DNA from: Megalobrama amblycephala
Lineage: Eukaryota; Chordata; Actinopteri; Cypriniformes; Xenocyprididae
Length of the DNA: 64,000 nt
Assembly: GCF_018812025.1 (NCBI RefSeq)
Contig: NC_063054.1
Location: 37,945,396 to 38,009,395, forward strand
Direction: 5' to 3'
In this document: one piece after another, positions 37,801 through 47,939 of the stretch
How the letters are laid out: every line of letters begins with the position of its first letter
Numbering within the stretch: position 1 is the stretch's first letter
The notes under the pieces: model-generated
What the model was told of the DNA's origin: nothing
The model's input: only the letters and a program-made list of their open reading frames with translations
The model's database searches: none
Translations under genes and position numbers: made by a program

Positions 37801-40800
37801 ATTCCATGAAAAAAGACAGACTTGCAAGATGGAAACTCCAAATTCTGAGAAAAAGTCAGAATTGCGAGATGGAAACTCAGAATTCAAAGAAAAAATTCAG
37901 AATTGCGAGAAAAAGTCAGTATTGTGAGATGTAAACTCAGAATTCTGAGAAAAAATAATTGCAAGTCGTAAACTCAGAATTCTGAGAAAAAGTCAGAATT
38001 GCGTGACGTAAACTCAGAATTCTGAGAAAATTCAGAATCGCGCGACGTAAACTCAGAATTCCAAGAAAAAGTCAGAATTGCGCGACGTAAACTCAGAATT
38101 CCGAGAAAAAGTCAGAATTGCACGACGTAAACTCAGAATCCCAAGAAAAAAGTCAGAATTGCGAGACGTAAACTCATAATTCTGAGAAAAAAGAATCGCA
38201 TGGCCTAAACTCCGAATTCTGAGGAAAAAGTCAGAATTGTGAGATGTAAACTCAGAATTCCGAGAAACTTACAATTGCGGAAAAGTAAGTGTTGATAAAA
38301 ATTGTGAGCTAAAAAGTTGTGATTAGCTTTTTTATTCCATGGCAGAAACCAGCTTCCATAGTTTTAAGAACATCAGCGCTTTTTTTCAATGCATGCACAT
38401 GGTGGCCAGGTTGGGAAAATTAGGTAAAACGCTTGGCAGACAATGTATGGGTTTTATGCTCTTGACATCTGGTATCCGCAAGCATCCGAAAGCTCGTGGA
38501 GGCTTGTTACCAATGCAATATAAAATAAAAAATGTTTTTAGGATAGATAACCAGCTGGCCTATGTCATGAAAATTATGCTAAATTAATAGAGTCGAGCAG
38601 AAATTCTGATCACAACTCAAATGCAGCCCTAAAAACAAGTCAAATTATTTTACACACAGTAAATGATGTTATTGTTCCCCACCTGTAGCAATTCTCTGGT
38701 GTCTGTTGTTGGTGCCAAGACTAAGTCCATTCCTGTCAAGGGCGAGTATATTAACATGAATAAATGCACTGCTCTTTTCCTTGGACTGAAGTACTGTGCA
38801 GCCCTGAAGTATCCTGATGCAAGGTCAAACGATGCTGCCCCTTACTTTCCTCTCTCTGGTGACAGCAAGTAAGTGAAAATCATCTACACACTGATATCTA
38901 AATATTCCTTTTCATCAAACATTTCATCCACACTGAATCTGTGTTTAGATTTTCTGTTGAGCTCCATCCATCTGAAGATGTCACAGTGTATATCGCCACC
39001 ATCAGCTACGCCTATGAGGACGAGGCAGACAAAGTCACGTTTAGCGTGAAGGCTGAAGGTTAGAGACAGCTTAACAAAATAACACTTAAGTATTTGCTAC
39101 TACATAACTGAAAATAAGAGAAAACATCCACATTTAAATTAACCATCATTTGTCTTTTGCTCACTAACAGGAACATCCTTTGAGGCCAGAAATGTAGTGA
39201 TATTAAACAGACAGCAGTACAGTTTCTCTGCAGAGTTGCTTATCGATTCTCTTCAGCTTGATTCTAAAGTTTCTGCAAAACTGAAGCATGCTGAGAAGCT
39301 GACTTTGGAAATTGAGAGTGACCTAAAACTCCCAGAGACGACTTCTGTTCAAACACTCATCCTGAAATATGGTACCTGTCCAGTACATTGGCCTGTCGTG
39401 ATTATTGATTAATTGTCTGATCGTGGTTATTTGATCAAATCGCAATTGTGTGAGATAACTGCAATAATTGTGCATTTTAAATTTCAATCACAGTTTGCCA
39501 ACCACATAAGGAAATTTATGATCATGACAGTATAATTCTAGTGAATTATCTCTCTCAAAATATCTGTTCTCAGAGAATCAGAAGATTGAGGCTGAATTTA
39601 AATCTGATGTCAGGTCTGAGATTCAAAGAATCATTCCCAACATCAGTGCCATTGAAACATTTGTCAGGAGCCTTCTTGATCACCAGATTGGCCTGAATGA
39701 GATGAAGGTCCGTGATGTTCTGGCAAAGACAGCTGTGGTAAGAACTTCCCAAATTTATTTTCATCAGCTTTTGAAAATACCCGAAGAAATAAATGCTTAT
39801 TAAAATCAAAGGGATAGTTCACCCTAACATGAAAATGAAGTATATCTAATGCAGTATGCCATTAGATCCAGTATCCCTTTGAAAAGAAACAAATGTACAT
39901 ATGTGCAGGATTTGGGAGTTCATGCCGTGCCTGTGATCACTCTTCCAGAAAGACTCTTCTTGAATGTGTGAGTTGATGCCACCATGTTCACAAGTATTTC
40001 AATTAATTTCATAGTTACCAGTTAAAATTAACATGTTTTTTACACAGAGAGGCTGCTGCTAAATATCACTTTGGCCAGGATACCATCTATACCATCACTC
40101 TTCCCTTGCCCTTGGGTGGAAAATCCTCTAGAGATCTGAACTTTCCCACAACCCTCTCAACACCAAACCTGATTGTACCTCATCTTGGTCTGGAATTTGA
40201 ATCCACTAGCATTAATCTTCCAGAGTTCTCCATTCCCTGGGGTGTGTTGCTGTCTGTGCCGACTCTCGAATTGGTAGAGATGTCTGGAAAACTAAACAGC
40301 AACTTCTACAACTTAGAAGCAGCTGTGTCTGCTGCCAGAGATCCTGCTGCGAGCTATTCTGCCATGTTTGAAGTCACTGGCACAAGTCCTCTTGAACTCC
40401 TCTCCCTAAAGGTCGAAGGTAAAAGCTGTAATTGAAGTACCACATGCACTTTATGCACTTGATTTGGATGGTTGCTTATTGATTGATTTATTTGCACAGG
40501 ATCTGCTCTAGTTGAGGCCACACCTGGCGAATCTCTCAAGGCTAACGTAAAGACTGCGCTTCACCACAACATCATCAGTGCCACCATAAGCATTAAGGAG
40601 GAAGTGGAGTTTGCTGAAAAACTCAGTGTAAAATCCAAAAGCAAGTTTGAAGTAACTAGCCGTGTTGGAGTGCAAGTTTTGCTGGAACACACTGGACAGT
40701 TTGGAGTTGATGCTGAGGAGATCTCTGGAGATGGAAACCTTGAAGGATCCTTCAAGGCTGGTTCAGTCAATGGTTCATGCAACCTCTTCCAGTCAGCCTC

Positions 40801-42805
40801 AGTCCTCCCATTCAGACCAGAGGCAACGATTAAATCTTCATTGAAAGTAGATTCAACACTTCTTCAAGCTCAGAACTCCTTTGCTGTAGCCTTTGCCAAT
40901 GGAGAAGTGATAATTCATTCCAACAACACGGCATTTGACAACCTTCTAACATTGCAAAACATTGCTAAAATCGCCTTCAAGGAATCAGACCTTGTTCTAA
41001 ATTCTCATACAGAAGCACGGGCTCTTGGCCTGAAGATCCAAAATGTAGCTGAGACCAGAGCTGGTGTTGGAGCAGTCAGCATTAAGATTGAGACCTCCAC
41101 TCACAGCTCTGAAGAGCAAATCCATTCCCTTTTCAGAGGAGCACTGGACATCGATGGTCTAGCTATTCACAATGATGCCTCCGTTAAACTCATGGGACAC
41201 AAAGCTCTCCACAAAGCCATTCTGAAGCTCAATAAAGATGGCCTGACCACCAATGGCACAACCTTACTGCAGAGCCTCTTGAGTCTGGAGGAGCTTCAGC
41301 ACACCTTTGAGATCACCTACAAAAATGAAACTGCCACTGCTCAGAGCAAAACCATTGGAAATCTCATGGGAAGTCTCATTAACCACAACACTGAACTGGA
41401 GATTGCTGGACTTTCTGGCACAATCAAAAATCATATACGTGTCAAATCCATATTATTTGATTTTGAAACCAACACTCATGGTACAACTATTCCATTCAGA
41501 GTCAATTTTGATGCCACTGTTAATGGTAAATGTAAAACACATATGTATGGATACGAAAATCATGAGGTTATCGCAAAAGTCCTTCTGAAAGCAGAACCAC
41601 AATCCATTGCTCACTCTCATGAATGCAAGATCTCATCCCTCCTAGACTATGGTGTCTTCATTAAATCACAATTTGAAAGCATGTCTGACACTCTGCTGAT
41701 CCCCTCTGAACAAAAGACTAAAGTGACAGTTAAGGCTAAAGTGAATGACTATGCCATTGAACAGGAAATCAGTGCTTACAATACTCCAGTGCGGCTTGGG
41801 CTGGAAGGGTCTGGAAAGGTGCACACCAATCTGTTCAACACTGTCAATACTGATTATCAGGACTTTGCAGTCTCTGGCTTCCTAAAGTATGATAAAAGCA
41901 CTGATATACAATCAGTTAGCTTGCCATTCATTCAAAGTTTTTCTCTAGTCCCTGACAACATTAGATTATTACTTGTGAGCATGGGCGAGACCCTGAGGAA
42001 TTACATCAACCGAGAGGGGATTGCTTCAAAAATTCAGAGCTTACCTCAGCATGTTAGTGACTTTGTGTCTAATTTGAACATTGAGAGAAGAGTTGTGCAG
42101 CTGAAACATGGCTTGAAAGCTCTGTACCAAGATTATGCATTAAAGCTGAAAGGTCTGATCGGTGCATTTGAGAAACTAGTGAGTGATGTGGGCAACCGTT
42201 TCAGTGAGGCATTGGGTAATTTGGAGGAATTGGTTTTGATGGGTATGCAGATTGACAAAGCTGTTGAAATGCTACCAAAGCACATCAAGGTTTTGATATT
42301 TTCCATCATTGAGGATGTGAAAAATACTCTTAGCTCGATTAACACCCAAAGTTACACAAAGCTGAATGAGATCTTACATCCTGCCAGTGCTGAGCACAAG
42401 CTTGACAGTCAGATTCCTGCAATTTCGACATCTCTTCTAGTGCCATGTTTTGGAAAACTCTATGGTCAAGTCAGAATCAGCAGCCCTGTCTACAACATCA
42501 GAACCTCTGCAGAGTTCAAGAATGCCTCGGAGAAATACCCTTTGTTCACAGCTTTTATTAAGACTAAAGGAACCTCTGCAAACCTTGAGGTTCTGAATTA
42601 CAATCTAGAATCCACAGCGCAGATATCGATCCCTGAGAAGAGTCCTGTAATGGTGTCTGAAACTTTCAAGTTAACACACATTGAATTGGCTTTAGATCAA
42701 CAGGCATTGTTGACTATGAATGGATCTGCCTCTAACGATACTTTCTTTCTTGAAACTTCATACAAGTGCCGGGTGAACATCCCCTCACACTCACTGTCTG
42801 GTTAA
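23495..42805 (+). CDS. apob: Apolipoprotein B, 24 exons, 2,028 codons to an in-frame TAA
   Basis: Structural protein of lipoprotein particles, lipidated by MTP in the ER and secreted by liver and intestine. Exons: 23495-23546, 25051-25080, 25207-25310, 25392-25537, 25648-25795, 25989-26141, 27428-27552, 28383-28468, 28552-29002, 29376-29487, 30130-30276, 31518-31729, 31808-32003, 32098-32277, 32361-32540, 32810-32977, 33131-33336, 38689-38868, 38949-39058, 39171-39371, 39574-39737, 39909-39967, 40048-40418, 40500-42805. Every junction keeps frame. Landmarks shared with vertebrate apoB are [51 protein letters not shown] and [13 protein letters not shown]. The N-terminal Vitellogenin_N/LLTP module (exons 3 to about 14) precedes beta-sheet-rich modules. 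The TAA is premature for the family. Which teleost paralog this is cannot be decided from the window. Confidence 0.93.
25207..29002 (+). CDS. apob: apob exons 3-9: start of the lipid-transfer-protein module
   Basis: Exons 3-9 encode the N-terminal beta-barrel and the start of the helical domain of the large lipid transfer protein module, the region that contacts MTP in the family. Conserved features are the cysteine pairs in [15 protein letters not shown] and [18 protein letters not shown], and the 451-bp exon 9 with [15 protein letters not shown]. The (TA)n at about 25818-25860 lies immediately inside intron 5. Confidence 0.9.
26240..26720 (-). mobile_element. MITE cluster in apob intron 6
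   Basis: 26240-26500 is the reverse complement of the family at 8390-8545 and 16625-16990 (GGTTTGTAACTAATTTGCAT in the other orientation). 26505-26715 is a small palindrome (AGAATGTCAGTAACCAAACAG against CTGTTTGGTTACTGACATTC) ending in GGGTGAACTATCCCTTTAA. Confidence 0.7.
26721..27420. other. apob: apob intron 6, no gene seen
   Basis: Mixed-composition intron. It ends in AAATCCATGTCATGACCCCTTT, a common terminus of fish repeats. An open frame at 26904-27152 has no splice support. Confidence 0.5.
27553..28382. other. apob: apob intron 7 with SINE tail fragment
   Basis: Around 28278-28322 the sequence TAAAGCATCTGCCAAATGCATAAATG is the 3' end of the tRNA-derived SINE family. A repeat-like segment at 27950-28150 (CAAGTGAAATGGCTTCTC) has no coding potential. 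Confidence 0.55.
29104..29236 (+). mobile_element. tRNA-derived SINE
   Basis: A-box-like GTAGCTCAACCAGCGG and B-box-like GGGTTTGATTCCCAGG are followed by a unique body and the tail GGATAAAAGCATCTGCCAAATGCATAAATA. Same family, reverse strand, at 53548-53690. Confidence 0.8.
30329..31488. mobile_element. hAT-type MITE split by a Tc1 insertion
   Basis: The ends are AGGGCTGCACAATAT at the left and ATATATCTTGCAGCCCC at the right, imperfect terminal inverted repeats. They are flanked on both sides by the 8-bp direct repeat AGTCTAAA (30321-30328 and 31489-31496), the target-duplication length of hAT transposases. The internal part is split by the Tc1 element. Located in apob intron 11. Confidence 0.8.
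30380..31430 (+). mobile_element. Tc1/mariner transposon, decayed transposase
   Basis: Terminal inverted repeats ATCAGGCATAACATTATGA and its complement lie about 1,040 bp apart. Frames at 30819-31178 and 31130-31333 carry [37 protein letters not shown] and [15 protein letters not shown], the DDE catalytic-core landmarks of Tc1 transposases. The usual QDNAP aspartate is replaced by glycine (QQGNAP) and the frame is broken between the two parts, so it is inactive. Confidence 0.9.
33461..37703 (+). mobile_element. Ngaro-type (DIRS order) tyrosine-recombinase retrotransposon, degenerate
   Basis: Split direct repeats in the order A1 (33461-33578), body, B1 (37283-37399), A2 (37396-37513), B2 (37587-37703). 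The A copies look identical over 118 bp and the B copies differ at about one base. A contains a TATAA (about 33530) and begins TTAAGTGAAGTTCC; B ends AACTCGTTAA. A short ORF starting [12 protein letters not shown] opens at 33598, at the expected first-ORF position. The frame 35532-36074 ends with [20 protein letters not shown] and TTYVRS, like the catalytic C-terminus of a tyrosine recombinase. Body about 4 kb with broken frames; I see no intact reverse transcriptase. It sits in apob intron 17. Confidence 0.82.
36195..36510. repeat. Minisatellite inside the Ngaro-type element, about 29-bp unit
   Basis: GGCTCTCCCGTTCGAATTGC and AGTGTGGGCTCTCCCGTTCG units repeat about ten times with variation. 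GC-rich, unlike the surrounding intron. Confidence 0.8.
37785..38290. repeat. Minisatellite, about 40-bp unit
   Basis: About twelve copies of GTAAACTCAGAATTCTGAG plus AAAAAGTCAGAATTGCGAGAC with point changes. It begins about 80 bp after the Ngaro-type element and lies in apob intron 17. Confidence 0.88.
40500..42805 (+). CDS. apob: apob large exon, up to the premature stop
   Basis: Equivalent of the giant exon 26 of mammals, with 2,303 coding bases before TAA. It encodes beta-strand repeats, then an amphipathic helix-rich segment (about 41960-42360, [30 protein letters not shown]), then [16 protein letters not shown], which matches the human PTFGKLYSILKIQSP region. The helical part is much shorter than in human apoB. 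It ends [13 protein letters not shown]. Confidence 0.93.
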
Positions 42806-44722
42806 GTCAGTCTGATTCAGAAGGCAGTATCTTGCCAGGATGATGCTACAATCACACTGACAGTTAAAAATGAAGGAACCGGCAAATTTGCTCTTCAAGA
42901 CTTCTCTGTGGAAGGCACCCATGAGAGTGACCTGCATGTTAACATGGGCCTTGGAGCTGCCAAGTTATCTTTCACTGGCCACACTTATAGCGATGATTTG
43001 AAGATGAAAATGAAGGTCAATGCTGATGCTATTGGTCTAAGCCACCTTGAATTCAGTGCTCGTGTTGAAACGGAGTCTCCATTTATCAAGAACAGTTTGC
43101 TGGTTGCTTCTGGAAAGGCTCGCTTGGGCGATATGAAGGTGGAAATCAAGACATCCCATGTCACTTCGGTTGTCGGAGCTGTCAGCGGTGTCTTCTCTAA
43201 CACTGCCAACATCATGACTTGTCCAAGTGAGGTTGCTATTGACTTTCAGAACAGGGGTATTGCCATGATCAACCTCTTTGAGTCTTTTTTAGCCAATATT
43301 GATCTCCAGAAAAACTACGCTGTTACCTTCAACTCTGACATACATGAAATCAGCAGTGTGGCAGTCGCCCACTTAAACCATTACAACTACAGCCATAACT
43401 TCACAGCCAGCAATAACAAAGCTGAGATGGGTGTTTACGCTGTTGTGAATAGTGTGGCCAGCTTTGGGTACTTAAATGCTGTAGAAATGTTTGTGCCAGC
43501 CATTTTCAATACTGCAGCAATCAGAGAGCTGAACTTGAATGATAATACTGACCTATGGTATGACTTTACCACAAGTGACCAGCCCATTGATCTAAATGCC
43601 AAACTTGTCTACCAGAAGAGCTGGTTTGCTCCTATTATTGATTTAGGTCTTGTTGTTCCTTCATTGGGTAACCTGGTCTCTGAGGTGTCTTTCAAGTCCT
43701 CTATTCTTAACCTCAATGCTAACGCGGGTATTTATCCGAAGGATTATTTGATGCGTGTTAGTGCCACAACTGATTCTGTGTTTCAGGGATCGAAGGCAAA
43801 GCTTGATGGAACCACTAAACTGACTGGACTAAAACTGGCCTCTTCTTTGTGTTTGGAGAATGCCTACTTTGAGGGTAATCATAAGAGTACCTTGACTCTG
43901 GAAGACAACTATGAGGCTGGATTGTCTATGAACACAGTTGCTAAGATTAATCTGACAAGCTTCGCTATTGATGCTACTCATCAACTTTCTGCTGACACCA
44001 AGGCCCATCCAAAGGCAGCATCAAACTTAAAGATCAAGTACACCTTTGATCGTCCAGATTCAGTGGCTGCTGGATATGGAGATGCTGAGAATACCTTAAA
44101 GCTAGATGCAACTCTTTCCTTCATCTCCATTGAGTCTGCAACCCATCTAACCACAGATTCTACATTCCCTGATGCCATCAAACTTAAGGGAAATATGGAT
44201 AATGAAGCTAACATCTGTGTGAAAGCTGATGGTCTGAAATCCAATCTGAAGACTACTGGAAATGGGTACTTTGATTTTAAATATGCCACGTTGGGGTTTG
44301 ACATTAATGACCAGCTGACCTTGGAGGGAGATCTTGGCCGTATGTATTCTTTGCTAGAAATTGATTCAAACTATACATACACATATGATAGACAATATGA
44401 ATTTGCAATAAACCACACTGCTCTTGGTAAAGCTGAACTTGTTCCCATGAGCACCCTCATGGCTACTGTAGACATGGTTTTAACGCAGCCAAGTTATCGT
44501 GATTTTGATGTAAGAGATACACGTACTTATTTAACAAATTGGTCTGAATACAAAACAAAGGTTTTCTCCCGTTGGTACAATTCAAGTACAGATATATCAG
44601 TGTATTTTAGTGAAATACCTGTCTTAAAGCTTGTGTTTGGGTGCTCTCACAATCTCACTTCTCCATCTTCGCTTCTGGAGTATCAGGGTGACTTAAGTGT
44701 AATTCAAATAAACAAAAATTAA
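42806..44722 (+). pseudogene. apob: apob coding remnant downstream of the in-frame stop
   Basis: Directly continues the apob frame for 638 sense codons and ends at TAA 44720-44722. Homology to apoB is clear: VEGTHES, VSFKSSILNLNAN, LDGTTKLTGLKLASSL, EGNHKSTLTL and TQPSYRDFD all have human counterparts in the same order. With the upstream stop respected it is untranslated sequence. If the stop is a sequencing error or a rare allele, the product would be 2,667 codons in length. The segment equivalent to the human C-terminal third (later exons) is absent from the window. Confidence 0.85.
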
Positions 44723-45420
44723 CATTAGTTTTTGTTGAATATACACTGACTGGAAGAAATATTTAGGCAAGGCAAGGCAAGGCAAGCCAAGGCAATTTTA
44801 TTTGTATAGCACATTTCATACACAATGGTAATTCAAAGTGCTTGACATAAAGAAGAATCAAATAATAAAAAAATGGAACGCATAAGAAATAGAAATAACA
44901 GTGAATCAAACTATTGATTTCAACGAATCATTGGGTTTATTTACTGAATGCTTTCTCACCCCAGACCTCATAATCACTGACAATAACTTCAAAAGTCATT
45001 CTCAAGTACAAGCATGTTTGTCATCCTTAGTGATTGAAACCCCAAAATATTGCTTGTCCCAAGCACAATAAATGGATCATTTTACTATAGACTCGGCTCT
45101 TCTTATTGTTCTACTTCATTGACAATTTTACACTAAATTGTAAGATTTTGTGATGTTCATTGTTTATTTAATTGATGTTCGTATATACCTTTGCATAATA
45201 AAAAGAGGATAAAATTACTTGTGATGTTATTTATATTCCTAGTTATATTCCAAATACGTTTTTTCTTTTGTGATTTTATATGAAAATGTCCTGCATTTAA
45301 AGAACATGATGCAAATAGCCTGAGTGTGAAACGAAAAACAATAATTTCTTGACTTGATGCTATAGTAACCATTATTAAACCAGTTTTATTTAAATTATCT
45401 TATTTAAGAACATTTATTCT
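44723..45420 (+). promoter_or_regulatory. apob: apob 3' flank with polyadenylation signals
   Basis: No further apoB-like exons are seen. AATAAA occurs at 45067-45072 and ATAATAAAAAG near 45197. A LINE tail fragment (44762-44850) sits in the likely 3' UTR. Confidence 0.5.
44762..44850 (-). mobile_element. LINE 3' tail fragment in apob 3' flank
   Basis: Repeated GGCAA units followed by a TTTTATTTGTATAGCACATTTCATAC-like segment. This is the reverse complement of an L2-type 3' tail from a subfamily different from the TTGAC-tailed copies. It lies about 40 bp after the last apob stop. Confidence 0.7.
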
Positions 45421-45900
45421 CCTCACCTGAACGATCATGGAAACGGAGCATCCTGTACGTCCAACGGTTTTTGCAACGGTCATTTATTTAAATATTTATG
45501 ACGTATATCAATTATTCGCTCTATAAACATGCAGTGTCAGATTATTTTCACAACGTTTCTAAAGCGTTTTATTTTGGTAACGTTATTTGTTTTATTATTT
45601 TAGAAAATAAGTTGTGTTTGTGATATTGGGTGGATTTAACTTCTGCAAACCAACAGGAGGCAGTATGCACAAGCCTTGCGTAGAAAACAAGAAAAGAAAA
45701 AGAAGATGCCTTGTGCTTTTACGTTTTTATAAAACAAGGTCATCTTGTTTATGAATAGTTTGTGAAATGGAAAAATAATATTTTTAAGCCACACCATTTT
45801 ATTTCATATATGCAGTGCTTCCTCATAGACGGATGATCGCCTTTTCTTTATCAATTCCATCTAAGTTTCTTCTTTCTGAAATATTTTTTATCGAAATCCA

Positions 45901-45961
<61 letters not shown>

Positions 45962-46335
45962 ACGAAAAAAAATTATGTCAAGTACGTTATCATATGACCA
46001 GAGCCGAGGAACGTCAGTTCGTACGTCACAGTCACGTGGTAAGATTTGAAATTAAACCTCGAAACACTACACAACTGCTGTCAGTATTTTATGCAAGCAA
46101 ACCGCCAAAACAGGAATATTTTATGATTTTCGGAGGTACAATCGTGATCTTTACAACTTATTAATGTATATGAGTCGGAAATATAATGGTTGAATCATTT
46201 GCTAGTAGTTGTCGCCGCTGTAATGAATATTATTCCATGCTACTCATGTTATGTATATAATACTTCTAGTATTTTGATTACAAATAACCTTTGCACGATA
46301 CTGAATTTATTAAATCACAGGAAATTTCGCACAGG
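45421..46335. other. Intergenic region apob to bub1b
   Basis: AT-rich with (TA)n at about 45905-45959. No TPR-encoding exons of BUB1B are seen here. The segment 45990-46335 probably holds the bub1b promoter and 5' UTR. An acceptor-like CACAG at about 46312 leaves room for an upstream non-coding exon. Confidence 0.5.
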
Positions 46336-47863
46336 ATGGCTTTAGGGTTTGAAAAATCAAAATGCCTGAAGATGGATGAACTGTCGCCTCATATTTGGAG
46401 GTAAGCAATGAATGCTAAAGATCATAATAAAAGGGATGTTTTTATTGTAAGTGATTTTAATGAATGTTGTTTTTGTTTTGGGTCGTTTGTGGCTCACTGT
46501 AGTGAAGTGCTGCTCCTGTAGTCATTACTACATTTGTATAGTATAAAACTGGTCTAAACCAGACATAAGAGTAAGAATAAGTTTAAATGAAAAGTATAGC
46601 TTATATTAAGTTTAAACAACTGTGTACATATCTCCTAATTTGAATTCCCCTGTTTACAAATAGCATTAGTTAATTAACAGCATGTGTTTGTGCACAAAAG
46701 TCAGTGTGTGTTTGTCAACCATGTGCAAAAACAAAATCTATATTATTATCTATTGACAGCTAGCTAGAGATATAATAGATCTGGACAGTTTGGAACTGAC
46801 ATCCAAAATGTTCATTCTGGCAACGTTATGAATAATGTTCTTCCAGTAACGTTAATAGAATGTTCCTTCAAAGAATGTTCCCTTAAAGGGATAGTTCACC
46901 CAAAAAATGAACATTATCCCATAATTTACTCACCCTCAAGACATCCTAGGTGTATGACTTTCTTGTTTCAGACGAACACAATCAGAGTTATACTAAGAAA
47001 TATCCTGGCTCTTCCAAGCTTTATAATGGGAGTGAATGGGGGCCGAGATTTTGAAGCCCAAAAAAGTGCATCCATCCATCATAAAAGTGGGTTAATAAGG
47101 TGTTTTGAAGCAAAGTGATGCATCTTTGTAAGAAAAATAACTATATTTCTAACTTCATAAACTAGAATTGCTGGCTTCCGGTAACATCCGTTTGCGCATT
47201 CACAAGAGAGTCGAGTTCTGATGTAGGAGAAGCATAAGCTTAGACGCCTCTCGCGGTTCAAACATATAGGGCTGGGCAACAAACTCAAGCTCTTTCCACA
47301 TTTCTCTTTAAAAATTCTAATTCGAGACCGGTGTTTTGCTTTGCTCTATCCTCCTCGCTTCCGCTTTCGTCAATACGTCATGCGTAAGGTCAAAGTTCAC
47401 TCTTTCGCCAGTGATTCTAGTTTATAAACTTAAATATGGATATTTTTCTTACAAAAATTCATCGCTTTGCTTCAGAAGGCCTTTATTAACCCCCTGGAGT
47501 TGTATGGATTACTTTTATGATGGATAGATGCACTTTTTTGGGCTTCAAAATCTACCATGAAGCCCATTATAAAGCTTGGAAGAGCCAGAATATTTTTTTA
47601 ATATAATGCCGATTGTGTTTCGTCTGAAATAAGAAAGTCATATACACCTAGAATGGCTTGATGGGTAAGTAAATTATGGGATAATTTTAATTTTTGGGTG
47701 AATGATAATATCCTGGCTCTTTCTAGATTTGTAATGGCATTGAATAGTGACCGAGTTTTTGAAGCTCTAAAAAGTGTATCCATCCATTATAAAAATAATC
47801 CATACGACTCCAGTGGGTTAATAAAGGCCTTCTGAAGTGATGCGATGGGGTTTTGTAAGAAAA

Positions 47864-47939
<76 letters not shown>

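Noticed and set aside
42781..42830. A mini-intron that would remove the in-frame TAA of apob
   Set aside because: GT and AG dinucleotides exist nearby (GTTAAG...TTCAG), but the interval would be only about 30 bp, and mammalian apoB aligns through it without a gap.
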